A DNA stretch of 64,000 bases from Lewinellaceae bacterium (lineage in GTDB: Bacteria > Bacteroidota > Bacteroidia > Chitinophagales > Saprospiraceae), in contig JACJYR010000003.1 of NCBI GenBank assembly GCA_020636005.1, forward strand, positions 248,001 through 312,000, given 5' to 3'. The stretch's first letter is position 1. Each line of letters opens with the position of its first letter. The position numbers and the translations under genes are program-made. This document shows, piece by piece, positions 19,701-27,485 of the stretch. The notes beneath the pieces were generated by a model, which saw nothing but the letters and a program-made list of their open reading frames with translations, made no database searches and was not told the origin of the DNA.

Positions 19701-20270
19701 CAGGCCGGGTGGGAGACCGGTGAGGATGCCTGGTCTGACGCTTTCCTGAAATTCGAAAACCCAACGGCATCCAATACCTACCAGACCACCATGACCCTGA
19801 AAGGCGGCAAGGTCGGCATCGGCAATCCCGACCCCACCCACCCGCTCCAAATGGGTTCCGGTGCCCATTGCACAGCGGCCGGCATTTGGACGAACGCCTC
19901 CGACCGCCGCCTGAAAACCGATATCGCCCCTATCGGCTACGGCCTCAGTGAAGTATTGGCATTGCACCCGGTCAGCTACCGCATGCGCTCAGGCGGTGAG
20001 GAGCAAATCGGCTTCATCGCCCAGGAGGTGCGGGACATCCTGCCCGAACTGGTCTCCGGCACGGAGGGCGACGTGGAAAAAGGAGAGACGCTCGGCATGA
20101 GTTATGGGAACCTGACGGCAGTGCTGGTGAAGGCAGTGCAAGAGCAGCAGGCAGAAATTGAGCAGTTGAAGTCCCAGCTCTTCGAAATGGACGAACTGAA
20201 ACAGCGCATGGCGAGGCTGGAAGCGGCCCTGCTGGACAATGCGCAGAGCGGGGCGGCAACGGAAGATTGA
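16701..20270 (+). CDS. Large exported protein: LVIVD repeats, YadA-like head, S74 chaperone tail
   Basis: 1189 residues with a signal peptide (MKKIHLPLLAIFLLAATFLTAQ). A stretch at 25-90 resembles the start of tail-fibre-like Bacteroidota surface proteins. LVIVD propeller repeats occupy about 135-430 (DLQIIDVSNPASPVIVGT and similar). Glycine-rich turns follow (NTFIGSYAGKSSTTGGENT), then a left-handed head of the trimeric autotransporter type with repeats like ASGLTSFVGGGSFNTAS (about 745-920). The C-terminus has an S74 intramolecular chaperone domain (SDRRLKTDIAPI...IGFIAQEV) and a coiled coil (1140-1180). S74 domains trimerise fibres and cleave themselves off. There is no T9SS tail. It follows the beta-helix gene after 174 bp. 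Confidence 0.88.
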   Translation: MKKIHLPLLAIFLLAATFLTAQVTNNLQQPTSINTDGSVPDASAILDVQSTTQGMLVPRLTTAQRTAVATPATGLLVFDTDENGFYVFANGQWSAIGLPTGGEWKDFLQIDAAGNAVWRPIIDTALLPEIDPMLHGTLGFAADPTDVKVHGNYAYVFFHLTGDLQIIDVSNPASPVIVGTLDLIGSSIPSNIVVRDNYVYLTATGDGGLIIVDVSNPAAPSIAGNYILVGIPANLDVQGDFAYIADAFFDEIRIYDVSNPASPTPRGTRSIGPVASGIKVAGNFAFITDEVDNQLWVINVANPDNPLLSSQLLLNDAPSAIVIQGGHAYVAGNGNMKIVNITDPFNTFITGTVATGIQNSGVAVQNDFAYITGAIDDDLKTIDVSDLVSPQVVSTTPLGASPIAIDVLGNYAYVVDNSADDLKIVQITEPQIIGVDGAGNLTTVPLPLQATLADADADTKIQVEESPNEDIIRMDLGGSERFILRKNIPNSRTVFDLPNNDGNVLIGQSAGDSTTTGVHNIFIGPDAGRFNKTGNGNIYLGKGAGQIGQSPFSNIFIGYEAGMNSTSGDNTFIGSYAGKSSTTGGENTFLGSFTGTNNTTGSQNTFLGRYAGQLHETGGNNTFVGRGAGSGNISGAGNVFLGRNAGSQETGSNKLYIANSNTATPLIYGEFDNNLVGINGKLGVGTQAPDAMLEVENGAVLFEGTTGATPVSGVGTRLMWIPAKAAFRAGKATGSEWDNANIGTESAVIGGTGNRASGISSFVGGGGNNVASVNWTFIGGGTGNAASGLTSFVGGGSFNTASNTGSFIGGGVYNIASGFDAFIGGGQYGTASGTFAFVGGDSNIASGYSSAAVGGGGNIASGVSAAVFGGSSNDAVGIVSFVGGGAKNVASGNYSFIGGGDSLFAKSYAETVFGSYNTDYTPASAFSFNATDRLFVIGNGTSDAARSDAVTVLKNGNVGIGAASPLGKLSLTNNNVNTVDLLFRTDDGNPNNTNWSTARIQAGWETGEDAWSDAFLKFENPTASNTYQTTMTLKGGKVGIGNPDPTHPLQMGSGAHCTAAGIWTNASDRRLKTDIAPIGYGLSEVLALHPVSYRMRSGGEEQIGFIAQEVRDILPELVSGTEGDVEKGETLGMSYGNLTAVLVKAVQEQQAEIEQLKSQLFEMDELKQRMARLEAALLDNAQSGAATED

Positions 20271-20320
20271 CCCCACTTTTTCAAGGGCCAGCAGTTGTTG
20301 GACACCTTCGAGGTCTCCGA

Positions 20321-20436
20321 CAACTCAACCTTCGCATCGTGAATGCGCTGGGACAGGTGGTTTTTGAAAATGATTTCGAAAAATACGACCGGATGGCCGT
20401 GCTGGAAATCGATGCCACGGATTTGCCAGCCCGCCT
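20321..20436 (+). pseudogene. Remnant of a T9SS sorting domain
   Basis: The plus strand encodes QLNLRIVNALGQVVFENDFE, then KYDRMAVLEIDATDLP. It is nearly the same at protein and DNA level as the C-terminus of the beta-helix protein (about 16350-16465: ELNLRIVNALGQVV...FDASDLP). There is no upstream coding sequence and no proper end. It is a leftover of a former gene, or a recombination product of the beta-helix gene tail. Confidence 0.75.
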
Positions 20437-20720
20437 CCGTGAAATACTTGCTCAAAAGCGATGGTCAGGTCGGTGAGGTAGTCCGGTTGCCCCGACACCG
20501 TGATGGTGGAAGGATAGGGGGCTGCCGTGCCGATGTCGGGGATGGTTATTTGCTGTGTGTTGGTGAAGCTGGCAAAGGTTTGCCCAAAACCATCGGCCAG
20601 CAGCAGCGGGACGAGCAAAATGGGCAATAAAAAATGGTGAAGATCGGAGGCGGTGGAAAAAGCGCTGTAGAGAAAACGGTGTTGCGTTACAGGTATCATC
20701 GTTTTGGAATTTGGATGCAA
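20430..20720 (-). pseudogene. N-terminal fragment of an exported P-domain-like protein
   Basis: The minus strand from about 20720 encodes a signal-like segment (LLPILLVPLLLADGFGQ), then TFASFTNTQQITIPDIGTAA and PYPSTITVSGQPDYLTDLTI. This opening is usual for proprotein-convertase P-like domains in Saprospiria surface proteins. Homology stops at EQVFHGG, where the fragment abuts the T9SS remnant on the opposite strand. It is therefore a truncated gene at a rearrangement junction. Confidence 0.6.
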
Positions 20721-20954
20721 AGCTATTGCCCGATTTGATCCAATACAACAGGCTCAGGCAACATTATTTTTCAGCGTTCCTATACAAAGACACGGGTGGT
20801 TCTTTTTATCTGTTATCACCTGTTGGCCTCCGCCCGCAGCCGACAGCAGCATGAGGGTATTTAGCACGGGAAAGCGGCAACCCAAAAACTGTTTTATTAT
20901 TTTTGAGCTGGTGCGTGCCAAAATTTAAAACAACACCATTATTTTGCCCACCTA

Positions 20955-20969
20955 CCATTAACCTTTTTT
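20955..20969 (+). promoter_or_regulatory. Shared motif CCATTAACCTTTTTT, copy 2 (intact sigma gene)
   Basis: It begins 27 bp before the TTG start of the ECF sigma gene, the same spacing as at the dead paralogue at 8092. Confidence 0.6.
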
Positions 20970-20981
20970 AAAAAATTGCCA

Positions 20982-21581
20982 TTGAAAATCGGACTCCCTT
21001 TGAAAAGAGATAAAGGCCAGGTGGACAACCAACCGTTCTTTGACGCACTTGGCCGTGCCGAACCGGCGGCCATCCGGTTGTTGTCACAAAAAATTTCCTA
21101 CGGGGTAAACCGGGCGGCTTCCAATGCGGGCCTCCCCCCCGAGGATGCAGAGGAACTGGTGAACGATGCCATCGTCATCACCATCACCAACATCAAAGAG
21201 GGGAAATTCCAGTTCATGGAGTTCAGCTCCGCAACCTATGCGGCGGGTGTGGCCCGAAAGCTGGTTGCCAACCAAATACGCACCAAAAAACCGCCCTCCA
21301 AAGAACTGGACAACTTACCCGTGGCTTCCGACCTCGACCCCGAAAGTTACCTGAAAGACAAAGAACGGCAGTCCATCGTCGGGCAGCTATTGGCAAAGCT
21401 GGGCGATACCTGCCAGCAGTTGTTGAAAATGAAATATTTCACCCACCTCAGAGACCAGGAAATCATTGACCGGCAGTTGGCAGCCTTTACTTCCATCAAC
21501 TCGCTGAAAAGCAAGCGCAGCCAATGCCTGAAGCAACTGGCCGGCATCGCTGCCGAGGCAGGGATTCATGAAATGTTTTGA
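20982..21581 (+). CDS. ECF-type RNA polymerase sigma factor
   Basis: 199 residues if started at the TTG at 20982 (LKIGLPLKRDKG); a second TTG at 20976 adds two residues and there is no ATG nearby. The dead paralogue at 8092 conserves exactly this TTG, which supports the choice. Region 2 is seen in DAEELVNDAIVITITNI and ATYAAGVARKLVANQIR. Region 4 is VGQLLAKLGDTCQQLLKMKY followed by a helix-turn-helix (DQEIIDRQLAAFTSINSLKSK). It directs RNA polymerase to a special promoter set. It is followed after 54 bp by a membrane anti-sigma-like gene and then by a TPR-CHAT protease gene, implying control by proteolysis. Confidence 0.88.
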   Translation: MKIGLPLKRDKGQVDNQPFFDALGRAEPAAIRLLSQKISYGVNRAASNAGLPPEDAEELVNDAIVITITNIKEGKFQFMEFSSATYAAGVARKLVANQIRTKKPPSKELDNLPVASDLDPESYLKDKERQSIVGQLLAKLGDTCQQLLKMKYFTHLRDQEIIDRQLAAFTSINSLKSKRSQCLKQLAGIAAEAGIHEMF

Positions 21582-21635
21582 CAGTTGACGGTTGACGGAG
21601 TCGTCACCGTCCACCGCCAACCAAAAAAGAACGAT

Positions 21636-22568
21636 ATGAAAAAATTCGACATTGAAGCATACCTGGATGGGGAATTGGGCCATGAAGAGCGGGCAGCCTT
21701 CGAAGCGGAAATGGGCCGCAACCCTTCCTTTGCAGCAGAGGTGAAATTGATGCGCCAATTGACCGGGGACTTAGAGGTACAGTTGATCCGGCAACAGGTC
21801 ACCGAATCACTTTCAGGAAGCGGCGGTCATGGCAACACCACAAAACCGAAATGGTGGCTGGGCGGCCTGGGGACATTGTTAATACTCTGCGTGGTGGGGT
21901 ATTTTCTTTTTTTTAATGAAAAACCTTCCCAACCAACGGTGGAAGGGACGGTGTGGCCTGAGACGGAGGCCGAACCAAATGACCCCGCTATTGATGCTGC
22001 TGAAGAACCTATAAAAGAAGAAGAACCGGCCCCACAAACTGTCCCCGAAAAAAAGCCTGCCCAACAGCGGCCTATCGCCGAGCACAAGCCTCTCCCCGAC
22101 CTGGTGCCACCGCTCCACCCTGAGCCCAATGTTCGGGGCAACAATGCTGAAAACACCGCCTGGAAAGCCCTGCTGGACAAGATTTGGTACACCGACTTCC
22201 CGCCTGCTGGGGCAAAATTTGCAGCCCCCTACGACAAAGCGGAAAAGTTGCTGGAGGAACGAGATTTTTCAAAGGCTTATGTTCGTCTGCAAGTGTTGGA
22301 AAGGAAAATGCCGGAGAACGATTCGCTGCAATTCCTCAAAGGTTATTGCCTGCTGGAAATGGGAGAGGGAGTTGAGTCGCTGGCCTATTTGAACAAAATA
22401 AAGAATGCTCCGGCAAGTTGGAAAGCCCACATCGAGTGGTACCGTGGCCTTGCCTTCCTGGTGGCCGGAGACAGAAAAAGCGCTGCCGCCATTTTTCAAA
22501 AGATAAAAGGCCAAAACGCTCATCCCTTCAGGCAGGCCTCGGAAAAAGCACTGGAACTGGTGCAGTAA
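21636..22568 (+). CDS. Membrane-spanning anti-sigma-like protein with TPR-like C-terminus
   Basis: 310 residues from ATG 21636. The N-terminal 55 residues (MKKFDIEAYLDGELGHEERA, then AFEAEMGRNPSF) are typical of short anti-sigma domains that grip ECF sigma factors; I see no HxxxCxxC zinc motif. One transmembrane helix follows (about 74-93, WWLGGLGTLLILCVVGYFLF). Then comes a proline/glutamate-rich stalk (95-175) and a helical repeat region like TPRs (about 180-310, YDKAEKLLEERDFSKAYVRL). It probably holds the sigma factor at the membrane and senses something through the periplasmic TPR part. The flexible stalk is an attractive cleavage site for the neighbouring protease; this is inference. 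Confidence 0.8.
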   Translation: MKKFDIEAYLDGELGHEERAAFEAEMGRNPSFAAEVKLMRQLTGDLEVQLIRQQVTESLSGSGGHGNTTKPKWWLGGLGTLLILCVVGYFLFFNEKPSQPTVEGTVWPETEAEPNDPAIDAAEEPIKEEEPAPQTVPEKKPAQQRPIAEHKPLPDLVPPLHPEPNVRGNNAENTAWKALLDKIWYTDFPPAGAKFAAPYDKAEKLLEERDFSKAYVRLQVLERKMPENDSLQFLKGYCLLEMGEGVESLAYLNKIKNAPASWKAHIEWYRGLAFLVAGDRKSAAAIFQKIKGQNAHPFRQASEKALELVQ

Positions 22569-22620
22569 TTCCTTGTGATATTTTTGTTGGAAATGCCCAA
22601 GCCGTCTTATTAGGAAGGTT

Positions 22621-22628
22621 TATATTTG
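22621..22628 (+). promoter_or_regulatory. Candidate -7 box for the CHAT gene
   Basis: TATATTTG matches TAnnTTTG, 52 bp before the ATG at 22680. No TTG stands at the ideal distance; the closest is about 31 bp upstream. The protease may have its own promoter besides read-through from the sigma gene. Confidence 0.4.
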
Positions 22629-22679
22629 CTTTCACTCGCTGCTGCGAACAGACTTTCATTGTTCACCTAAAAGCACAAA

Positions 22680-25600
22680 ATGAAAACATTTACCTTCCTG
22701 TTGTTGTGGGTACCCGCATTTTGTTTTTCTCAAAATACAAATACGGACGAAGTCCAAAAACAGTTGGACAGCTTGCTTGAACAAAGCGCCAAGCTGATCA
22801 CCAAGAAAAAATTGGACGAAGCCAAGCCCGTCCTGCAAACGGCAGAGGATCAATGCAGGACGACCTTTGGCGATACCCATGTCGTACTTGGTAAGATCGA
22901 ATACTACCGGGGTCTTATTTCCGAGTATGAAGGCCAACCCGACAATGCAGAAGAATCTTATCTTGAATCCCTGAAAATTTATGAACAAACCATCGGAAAA
23001 AACAGCCTTGACTATGCCAAAACCCTAAACAGCTTGGGGGTTTTAAAGATTTCTCAAGGCAAATATGACGAATCGGAACGCTATTACCTGGCCGCTTTGC
23101 CCATCGTAGAAGCCGCATCGGGCAAAGAAAACCCCTATTATGGGAAGATTTTGAACAACCTCGGCAACCTGTATAGAAAAACCGGGAATTACACAAAAGC
23201 CAAAAATTATTATTTAGAAGCATTGGAAATCAAGAGAGCGGCCGTAGGAGAAGATCATTTTGACTTTGCCATCGTGCTGGAGAGCCTGGCCAATTTTTAT
23301 CTGGAAACGAGCGACTTCCAGCAGGCCGAAAAACTGTACCGGCAAACATTGGGCATCAAGGCCAAGACGGTAGGAAAAGAGGATGAAAACTATGCAAAGA
23401 GCCTGAACAACCTGGGCATCCTTTATGTGAAGATGGCGAATTTTGAGGAAGCCTTGCCACTATTGGAAGAGGCAACTGCCATTTGGGAGCGGACCCTTGG
23501 GGCAGATCACCCAAATTGTGCCATGGGCTATTGCAACCTGGGCTTGATTTATGAAGAATTGGGCGATTACTATCAGGCAGAGCCATTGTTGCTCAAGGCT
23601 AAAGAAGTATGGGAAAAAACACTAGGGAAAAGCCACTTGAACGTAGGCTTGATGTTGACCAACCTGGGTTCCTCCTACCAAAAAATCGGGAACATTGAAA
23701 AGGCGGAAAGGAGCTATTTGCAGGCCCTGGAAGTGAAGGAGAAAGCAGTCGGCACAGCGCATCCTGATTATTTAAGGGCCATGTCAGGGCTGGCAAGTGT
23801 ATATGCTTCGCAGGGACAATACCAAAGAGGCGAACCGCTGCTCCTTCAAATTTGCGAAACCTGGGAAAAAACGATGGGAAATGACAACCTGGATTATGCA
23901 AGGAGCCTGAATGAACTGGCCTCCAATTATGTCGCCCTGGGACAATATGGCAAAGCCCAACCGATATATATCAAAGCAAAAAGCATTGAGGAAACGGTGC
24001 TTGGAGAAAAGCACCCTACCTATGCTGCTTTGCTGCAGGGCATGGCAAATATGTACGAACAGGAAAAGCAGTACAAGGAGGCAGAGGAACTATACCTGAG
24101 AGCCGAGTCCATCCTTGCAGAATCGCTTGGCACCCAACACCAAAGTTTTGCCTCGCTGGAAAACCAATTGGCCCATTGTTATTTGATGCAGGGGAAGGCT
24201 GAACAGGCTGTCCCGTTGTTGCTGGCCGCAGCACAAACCGAAAAATTGCTTCTTAAAAAGGCCTCGACCCATTTGTCGGAAAGCGAACTGGTTAATTACA
24301 TCCATACATTTGACCAAACCCAGGATTGGATTTACTCGCTTTGCGAAGATCATCCTGAACTGGCGGAGGCCAGTTTCGACAACACGCTTTATTACAAAGG
24401 ATTTTTGATGGGCGCCCTCGTCGGCATCCGGCGGCTTTCTAAGGACAACCCGGAGAGCGCCAAGCTGTTCAGGCAATACCGCTACCTCGGTCGCCTGCTT
24501 GCTGCAGAATATGCCAAGCCCATTGTCGAAAGGGAAGGCGTTGATTCCTTGGAAGAAGAAGCCAACCTGTTAGAAAAAGAACTGGCCCGCAGCGTGTCGC
24601 AATATGGGGAAGCGGTGCGCCAGGTGGGTTGGGAAGACGTCAGGCAAAAGCTGGGCGAAGGGGAAGCGGCCCTCGAATTCCTGGCTTACGACCATTTCAG
24701 CGCCAAGGCGGCTACTGACGGCAGGCTCTATGCGGCACTCCTCCTCCGACCGGACAGCCAACAACCTTTGTTCGTTTCTTTGTTTGAAGAAAACAAACTT
24801 GACGCCCTATTGAAAAACGGCCAGGATGGCCGGCCTGATTTTGTCAACAGCCTGTACGCCCAAAATTCCCTTTATGACCTCATCTGGAAGCCACTTGAAC
24901 AAGAACTGGCGGGCGTGAAGACTATCTATTTCTCAACTTCCGGCACGCTTCACCGCCTCAACCTGAATGCCCTGCCAACCCCCGACGGCAATACCCTGGC
25001 CGACCGCTACCAACTTGTCCGGCTTAACAGCACCAGGCAGTTGGCCGTGCCGCAAAAGGCTTCTTTTGAGGGCCAGGAAGCCTTGTTGTTTGGAGGCATC
25101 CAGTTCGACCTCGATACAACATCCATCATCGCCCGGCCCGACCATTTTGAAATGGTTGCAACTGCCACTCGTGGCGCCCTCGATTTTGACCTTGCCGATC
25201 CCGCTGACCGGAGCGGACAATGGAGCTTTCTGCAATGGACTGCCGTGGAAGCCAGCAGCCTTCAGTTCATCCTTGAGGAATCCGGAGCCACAGCCAGTGT
25301 AATCAGCGGGCCTGCCGCTACGGAGGAAACATTTAAAAAAATTGGCGTGGGTGGCTCATCGCCACGTGTCCTACACCTTGCGACGCACGGCTTTTTCTTT
25401 CCCGACCCCCAATCGGAGGTAAGAGATCAAGTAGGGTTTGGGAGCGGGAACGAGCCTGTTTTTAAGCTCTCAGATAACCCGATGATACGCTCCGGCCTCG
25501 TCCTCGCCGGGGGCAACTATGCCTGGAAAAACGGCAAACCCTTCCGCCCCGGCATGGAAGACGGCATCCTCACCGCTTATGAGATCAGCCAGATGGACCT

Positions 25601-25895
25601 ATCGAACACCGAACTGGTGGTGCTGTCGGCCTGCGAGACCGGGCTGGGAGACATCCAGGGGAACGAGGGCGTTTATGGCCTGCAGCGGGCTTTTAAAATT
25701 GCCGGGGCAAAATACCTCATCATGTCCCTCTGGCAGGTGCCCGATTTTCAGACGCAGGAACTAATGACGGCTTTTTACCTGAACTGGCTGGAGGAAAAAA
25801 TGGCTGTTCCGGACGCCTTCCGGGCTGCCCAGCAAGCGATGCGGGAGAAATACAAAAATCCGTTTTTGTGGGCGGGGTTTGTATTGGTCGAGTGA
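22680..25895 (+). CDS. TPR-CHAT caspase-like protease
   Basis: 1071 residues. An N-terminal signal-like segment (MKTFTFLLLWVPAFCFS) suggests export or a membrane anchor. About ten TPR repeats of the kinesin-light-chain spacing (42 residues, for example AKSLNNLGILYVKMANFEEA) cover roughly 60-510. The C-terminal half is a CHAT domain (caspase HetF associated with TPRs) with the catalytic His at about 903 (VLHLATHGFFFPD) and Cys at about 985 (VVLSACETGLGD). The surrounding GNEGVYGLQRAF and SLWQVPD motifs are intact, so activity is likely. It is third in line after sigma and anti-sigma genes. In type III-E CRISPR systems a TPR-CHAT protease cleaves a sigma inhibitor; here no CRISPR partner is visible. 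Confidence 0.92.
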   Translation: MKTFTFLLLWVPAFCFSQNTNTDEVQKQLDSLLEQSAKLITKKKLDEAKPVLQTAEDQCRTTFGDTHVVLGKIEYYRGLISEYEGQPDNAEESYLESLKIYEQTIGKNSLDYAKTLNSLGVLKISQGKYDESERYYLAALPIVEAASGKENPYYGKILNNLGNLYRKTGNYTKAKNYYLEALEIKRAAVGEDHFDFAIVLESLANFYLETSDFQQAEKLYRQTLGIKAKTVGKEDENYAKSLNNLGILYVKMANFEEALPLLEEATAIWERTLGADHPNCAMGYCNLGLIYEELGDYYQAEPLLLKAKEVWEKTLGKSHLNVGLMLTNLGSSYQKIGNIEKAERSYLQALEVKEKAVGTAHPDYLRAMSGLASVYASQGQYQRGEPLLLQICETWEKTMGNDNLDYARSLNELASNYVALGQYGKAQPIYIKAKSIEETVLGEKHPTYAALLQGMANMYEQEKQYKEAEELYLRAESILAESLGTQHQSFASLENQLAHCYLMQGKAEQAVPLLLAAAQTEKLLLKKASTHLSESELVNYIHTFDQTQDWIYSLCEDHPELAEASFDNTLYYKGFLMGALVGIRRLSKDNPESAKLFRQYRYLGRLLAAEYAKPIVEREGVDSLEEEANLLEKELARSVSQYGEAVRQVGWEDVRQKLGEGEAALEFLAYDHFSAKAATDGRLYAALLLRPDSQQPLFVSLFEENKLDALLKNGQDGRPDFVNSLYAQNSLYDLIWKPLEQELAGVKTIYFSTSGTLHRLNLNALPTPDGNTLADRYQLVRLNSTRQLAVPQKASFEGQEALLFGGIQFDLDTTSIIARPDHFEMVATATRGALDFDLADPADRSGQWSFLQWTAVEASSLQFILEESGATASVISGPAATEETFKKIGVGGSSPRVLHLATHGFFFPDPQSEVRDQVGFGSGNEPVFKLSDNPMIRSGLVLAGGNYAWKNGKPFRPGMEDGILTAYEISQMDLSNTELVVLSACETGLGDIQGNEGVYGLQRAFKIAGAKYLIMSLWQVPDFQTQELMTAFYLNWLEEKMAVPDAFRAAQQAMREKYKNPFLWAGFVLVE

Positions 25896-25941
25896 AATAT
25901 GCCGCTCCAAAATGGATTTGGGCAAATATTTTTCAACCTGA

Positions 25942-25978
25942 AAAAATGGGCTGTTTTCTGACGGCCCATTTTTTTTTT
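25942..25978 (+). terminator. Terminator after the CHAT gene
   Basis: AAAAAATGGGC, a 12-nt loop and GCCCATTTTTTTTT form an intrinsic terminator about 50 bp after the CHAT stop codon, closing the sigma cassette. Confidence 0.85.
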
Positions 25979-25986
25979 GCCCTAAA

Positions 25987-26001
25987 CCATTAACCTTTTT
26001 T
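25987..26001 (+). promoter_or_regulatory. Shared motif CCATTAACCTTTTTT, copy 3
   Basis: It directly follows the CHAT terminator and lies 80 bp before the ATG of the acyltransferase-like gene. Six bases further on it continues TTACATCAAG, nearly as at the copy at 29847 (TTACATAAAG, same spacing), as if two promoter boxes were conserved. Confidence 0.6.
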
Positions 26002-26081
26002 ATACCCTTACATCAAGTGAATTGTAAGCCCGATATTAGAACAGGGGCAACCAAAATTATTCACTTAATTAAATCGAAACC

Positions 26082-26699
26082 ATGTATTTCCCTCAATTAA
26101 AACTGATTGAAAACAAAGAAGACCTATCCATCTACAGTCAAACTTATGAAACCTGTTCCGGCCTCCCCGTGCCGATGGACTACCTCGCCAATGCCGACAA
26201 CCAGGTATTCGCCATTTATTGCAAGGGTGAAATGGCAGGTGGGTTCGTGCTTGGCCAACATGTACGCACTCGCACCATAGAAGTATTTGCACAAGCGGCC
26301 CAACGCCCGCTGGTATATGCGCAGCTTGATCCCCAACAGGTGACCACCGAGATTTGCTGTTTTTGGATGGCGCCATACTTCCGCAGGCAGACGTTCTTCA
26401 ATTTTTTCACCTGGCTGGGCCTTGCCTATGCCGTGGCAAAATATGGCAGCAGCCAACTGCTCTTTGGCACCTGCTCGCAGGGGCTGGCCAGGTTGTATGC
26501 CCTTTCGGGAAAAGCTGTCTTGCTGCACCGTGATCATATCAATGGTAAAAGCACTTATATTTTCATGGGGCATAGCCGGTTTTTATTCACGAGCGTCCTG
26601 ACGATTTTGAAATCGAAACTGGTGCGGATATTTTGGGCACATTCAATGAAAAATGCTCCGCTGTATCCGTTGCGGGCCGTTACCCATACAGGAAGATAA
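26082..26699 (+). CDS. Unknown protein, possibly acyltransferase-like
   Basis: 205 residues, no signal peptide. I do not recognise a family with certainty. The alternation of strands and helices and segments such as VFAIYCKGEMAGGFVLGQ, TTEICCFWMAPYFRRQ and LLFGTCSQGLARLYALSG are reminiscent of a GNAT-fold acyltransferase, but the classical acetyl-CoA loop is not obvious. The C-terminus is basic and hydrophobic (TILKSKLVRIFW), so it may touch the membrane. It is preceded by the motif shared with the sigma gene, which makes it a candidate target of that sigma factor. A micro-ORF and a small secreted protein follow on the same strand. Confidence 0.6.
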   Translation: MYFPQLKLIENKEDLSIYSQTYETCSGLPVPMDYLANADNQVFAIYCKGEMAGGFVLGQHVRTRTIEVFAQAAQRPLVYAQLDPQQVTTEICCFWMAPYFRRQTFFNFFTWLGLAYAVAKYGSSQLLFGTCSQGLARLYALSGKAVLLHRDHINGKSTYIFMGHSRFLFTSVLTILKSKLVRIFWAHSMKNAPLYPLRAVTHTGR

Positions 26700-27135
26700 A
26701 TGCCCTCAAGGAAAAAATAGAGGGCAAAATTTAGAACCAAACCAATTGAATACAATGAACCAGCAAATCCTTTTCAGCTACGGCAGCGTCTCCTTACGGC
26801 GCATTTTTCAAAACTATTATGTGCTATAACAAACCATCCCGGAGGCTTTGCGGCAGCGGCTTTCCATACCTGAAAAGGCAAACGCAATTACAGTAAAAGC
26901 CTGGAAACAACGACCCTTAGACCAACATCCCTTTCCGAGCCGAGAGCGATGGCCTGGCTGCCTCTTGCCCAGTTTTTCGGTAAAATAAACCAACAGGTGC
27001 TGGCAAAACAAACCAGGAACTGCCCCCTGGCGGTACGGGGATGCCATGCCCCAAAACACCAAATCAACCTCATTTTCTTAACCCTGCCTGCCTTCGGCAA
27101 TAAAACCACGGGCAGGCTTCAAAACTATCTGTGCC
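26700..27135. other. Gap with one micro-ORF
   Basis: This 436-bp stretch holds a 24-codon ORF at 26755-26829 (listed separately) and no other convincing gene. Short overlapping frames on both strands have no family features. Confidence 0.5.
26755..26829 (+). other. Micro-ORF, 24 codons, or start of a broken gene
   Basis: It encodes MNQQILFSYGSVSLRRIFQN then YYVL and a TAA stop. The same frame stays open for another 52 codons (QTIPEALRQRLSIPEKANAI...) until a stop at 26986-26988. So it is either a short peptide gene or a protein of about 77 residues cut by one nonsense codon. No homology is recognised. Confidence 0.3.
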
Positions 27136-27474
27136 ATGAAAAAGTCTTTGTTTTTTTTCGTCCTCGCCATCACTACTTGTTTAGCATTCACCAACGCAGC
27201 TAATGCGCAGCTTGACGGATGCCCCGCCCCTGCCAACCTCACCGTCACGGCCCAGGACGACGGTTCGGTCTCGTTCGATTGGGACGACTGCGGCTGCTCG
27301 TCGCCGGTTTACCGGGTCTATTATGAAAACAATGGGTTTTCGGGGCCGGTGTATTCGACAGGGAGTTCCAGCATTACCGTGTCGGGATTGTCGGCTGGCA
27401 CCTACCGGTTTTATTTCTATACTGTTTGCGGGGAGGGGATGAGTTCGATAATTATTGAGGATATAATTATTTAA
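27136..27474 (+). CDS. Small secreted Fn3-like protein
   Basis: 112 residues with a strong signal peptide (MKKSLFFFVLAITTCLAF, cleavage near NAQ). The mature part is a single fibronectin-type-III-like domain (APANLTVTAQDDGSVSFDWD ... SSSITVSGLSAGTYRFYFYT) containing several cysteines (DCGCSS, TVCGEG). It has no T9SS tail, so it may be released or periplasmic. It lies about 440 bp after the acyltransferase-like gene and ends just before a strong terminator. Function unknown; an effector or ligand of the neighbouring system is possible but unsupported. Confidence 0.75.
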   Translation: MKKSLFFFVLAITTCLAFTNAANAQLDGCPAPANLTVTAQDDGSVSFDWDDCGCSSPVYRVYYENNGFSGPVYSTGSSSITVSGLSAGTYRFYFYTVCGEGMSSIIIEDIII

Positions 27475-27485
27475 CCACCTGCTTG

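Larger units (their letters stand above)
20271..20954. other. Gap with gene fragments between the S74 protein and the sigma cassette
   Basis: It contains two truncated gene fragments (listed separately) meeting near 20430, an imperfect palindrome (GTTGGACACC...GGTCTCCGAC, about 20296-20320), and AT-rich DNA ahead of the sigma gene with a TATTTTTG box at 20898-20905. No intact gene is visible. Confidence 0.65.
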
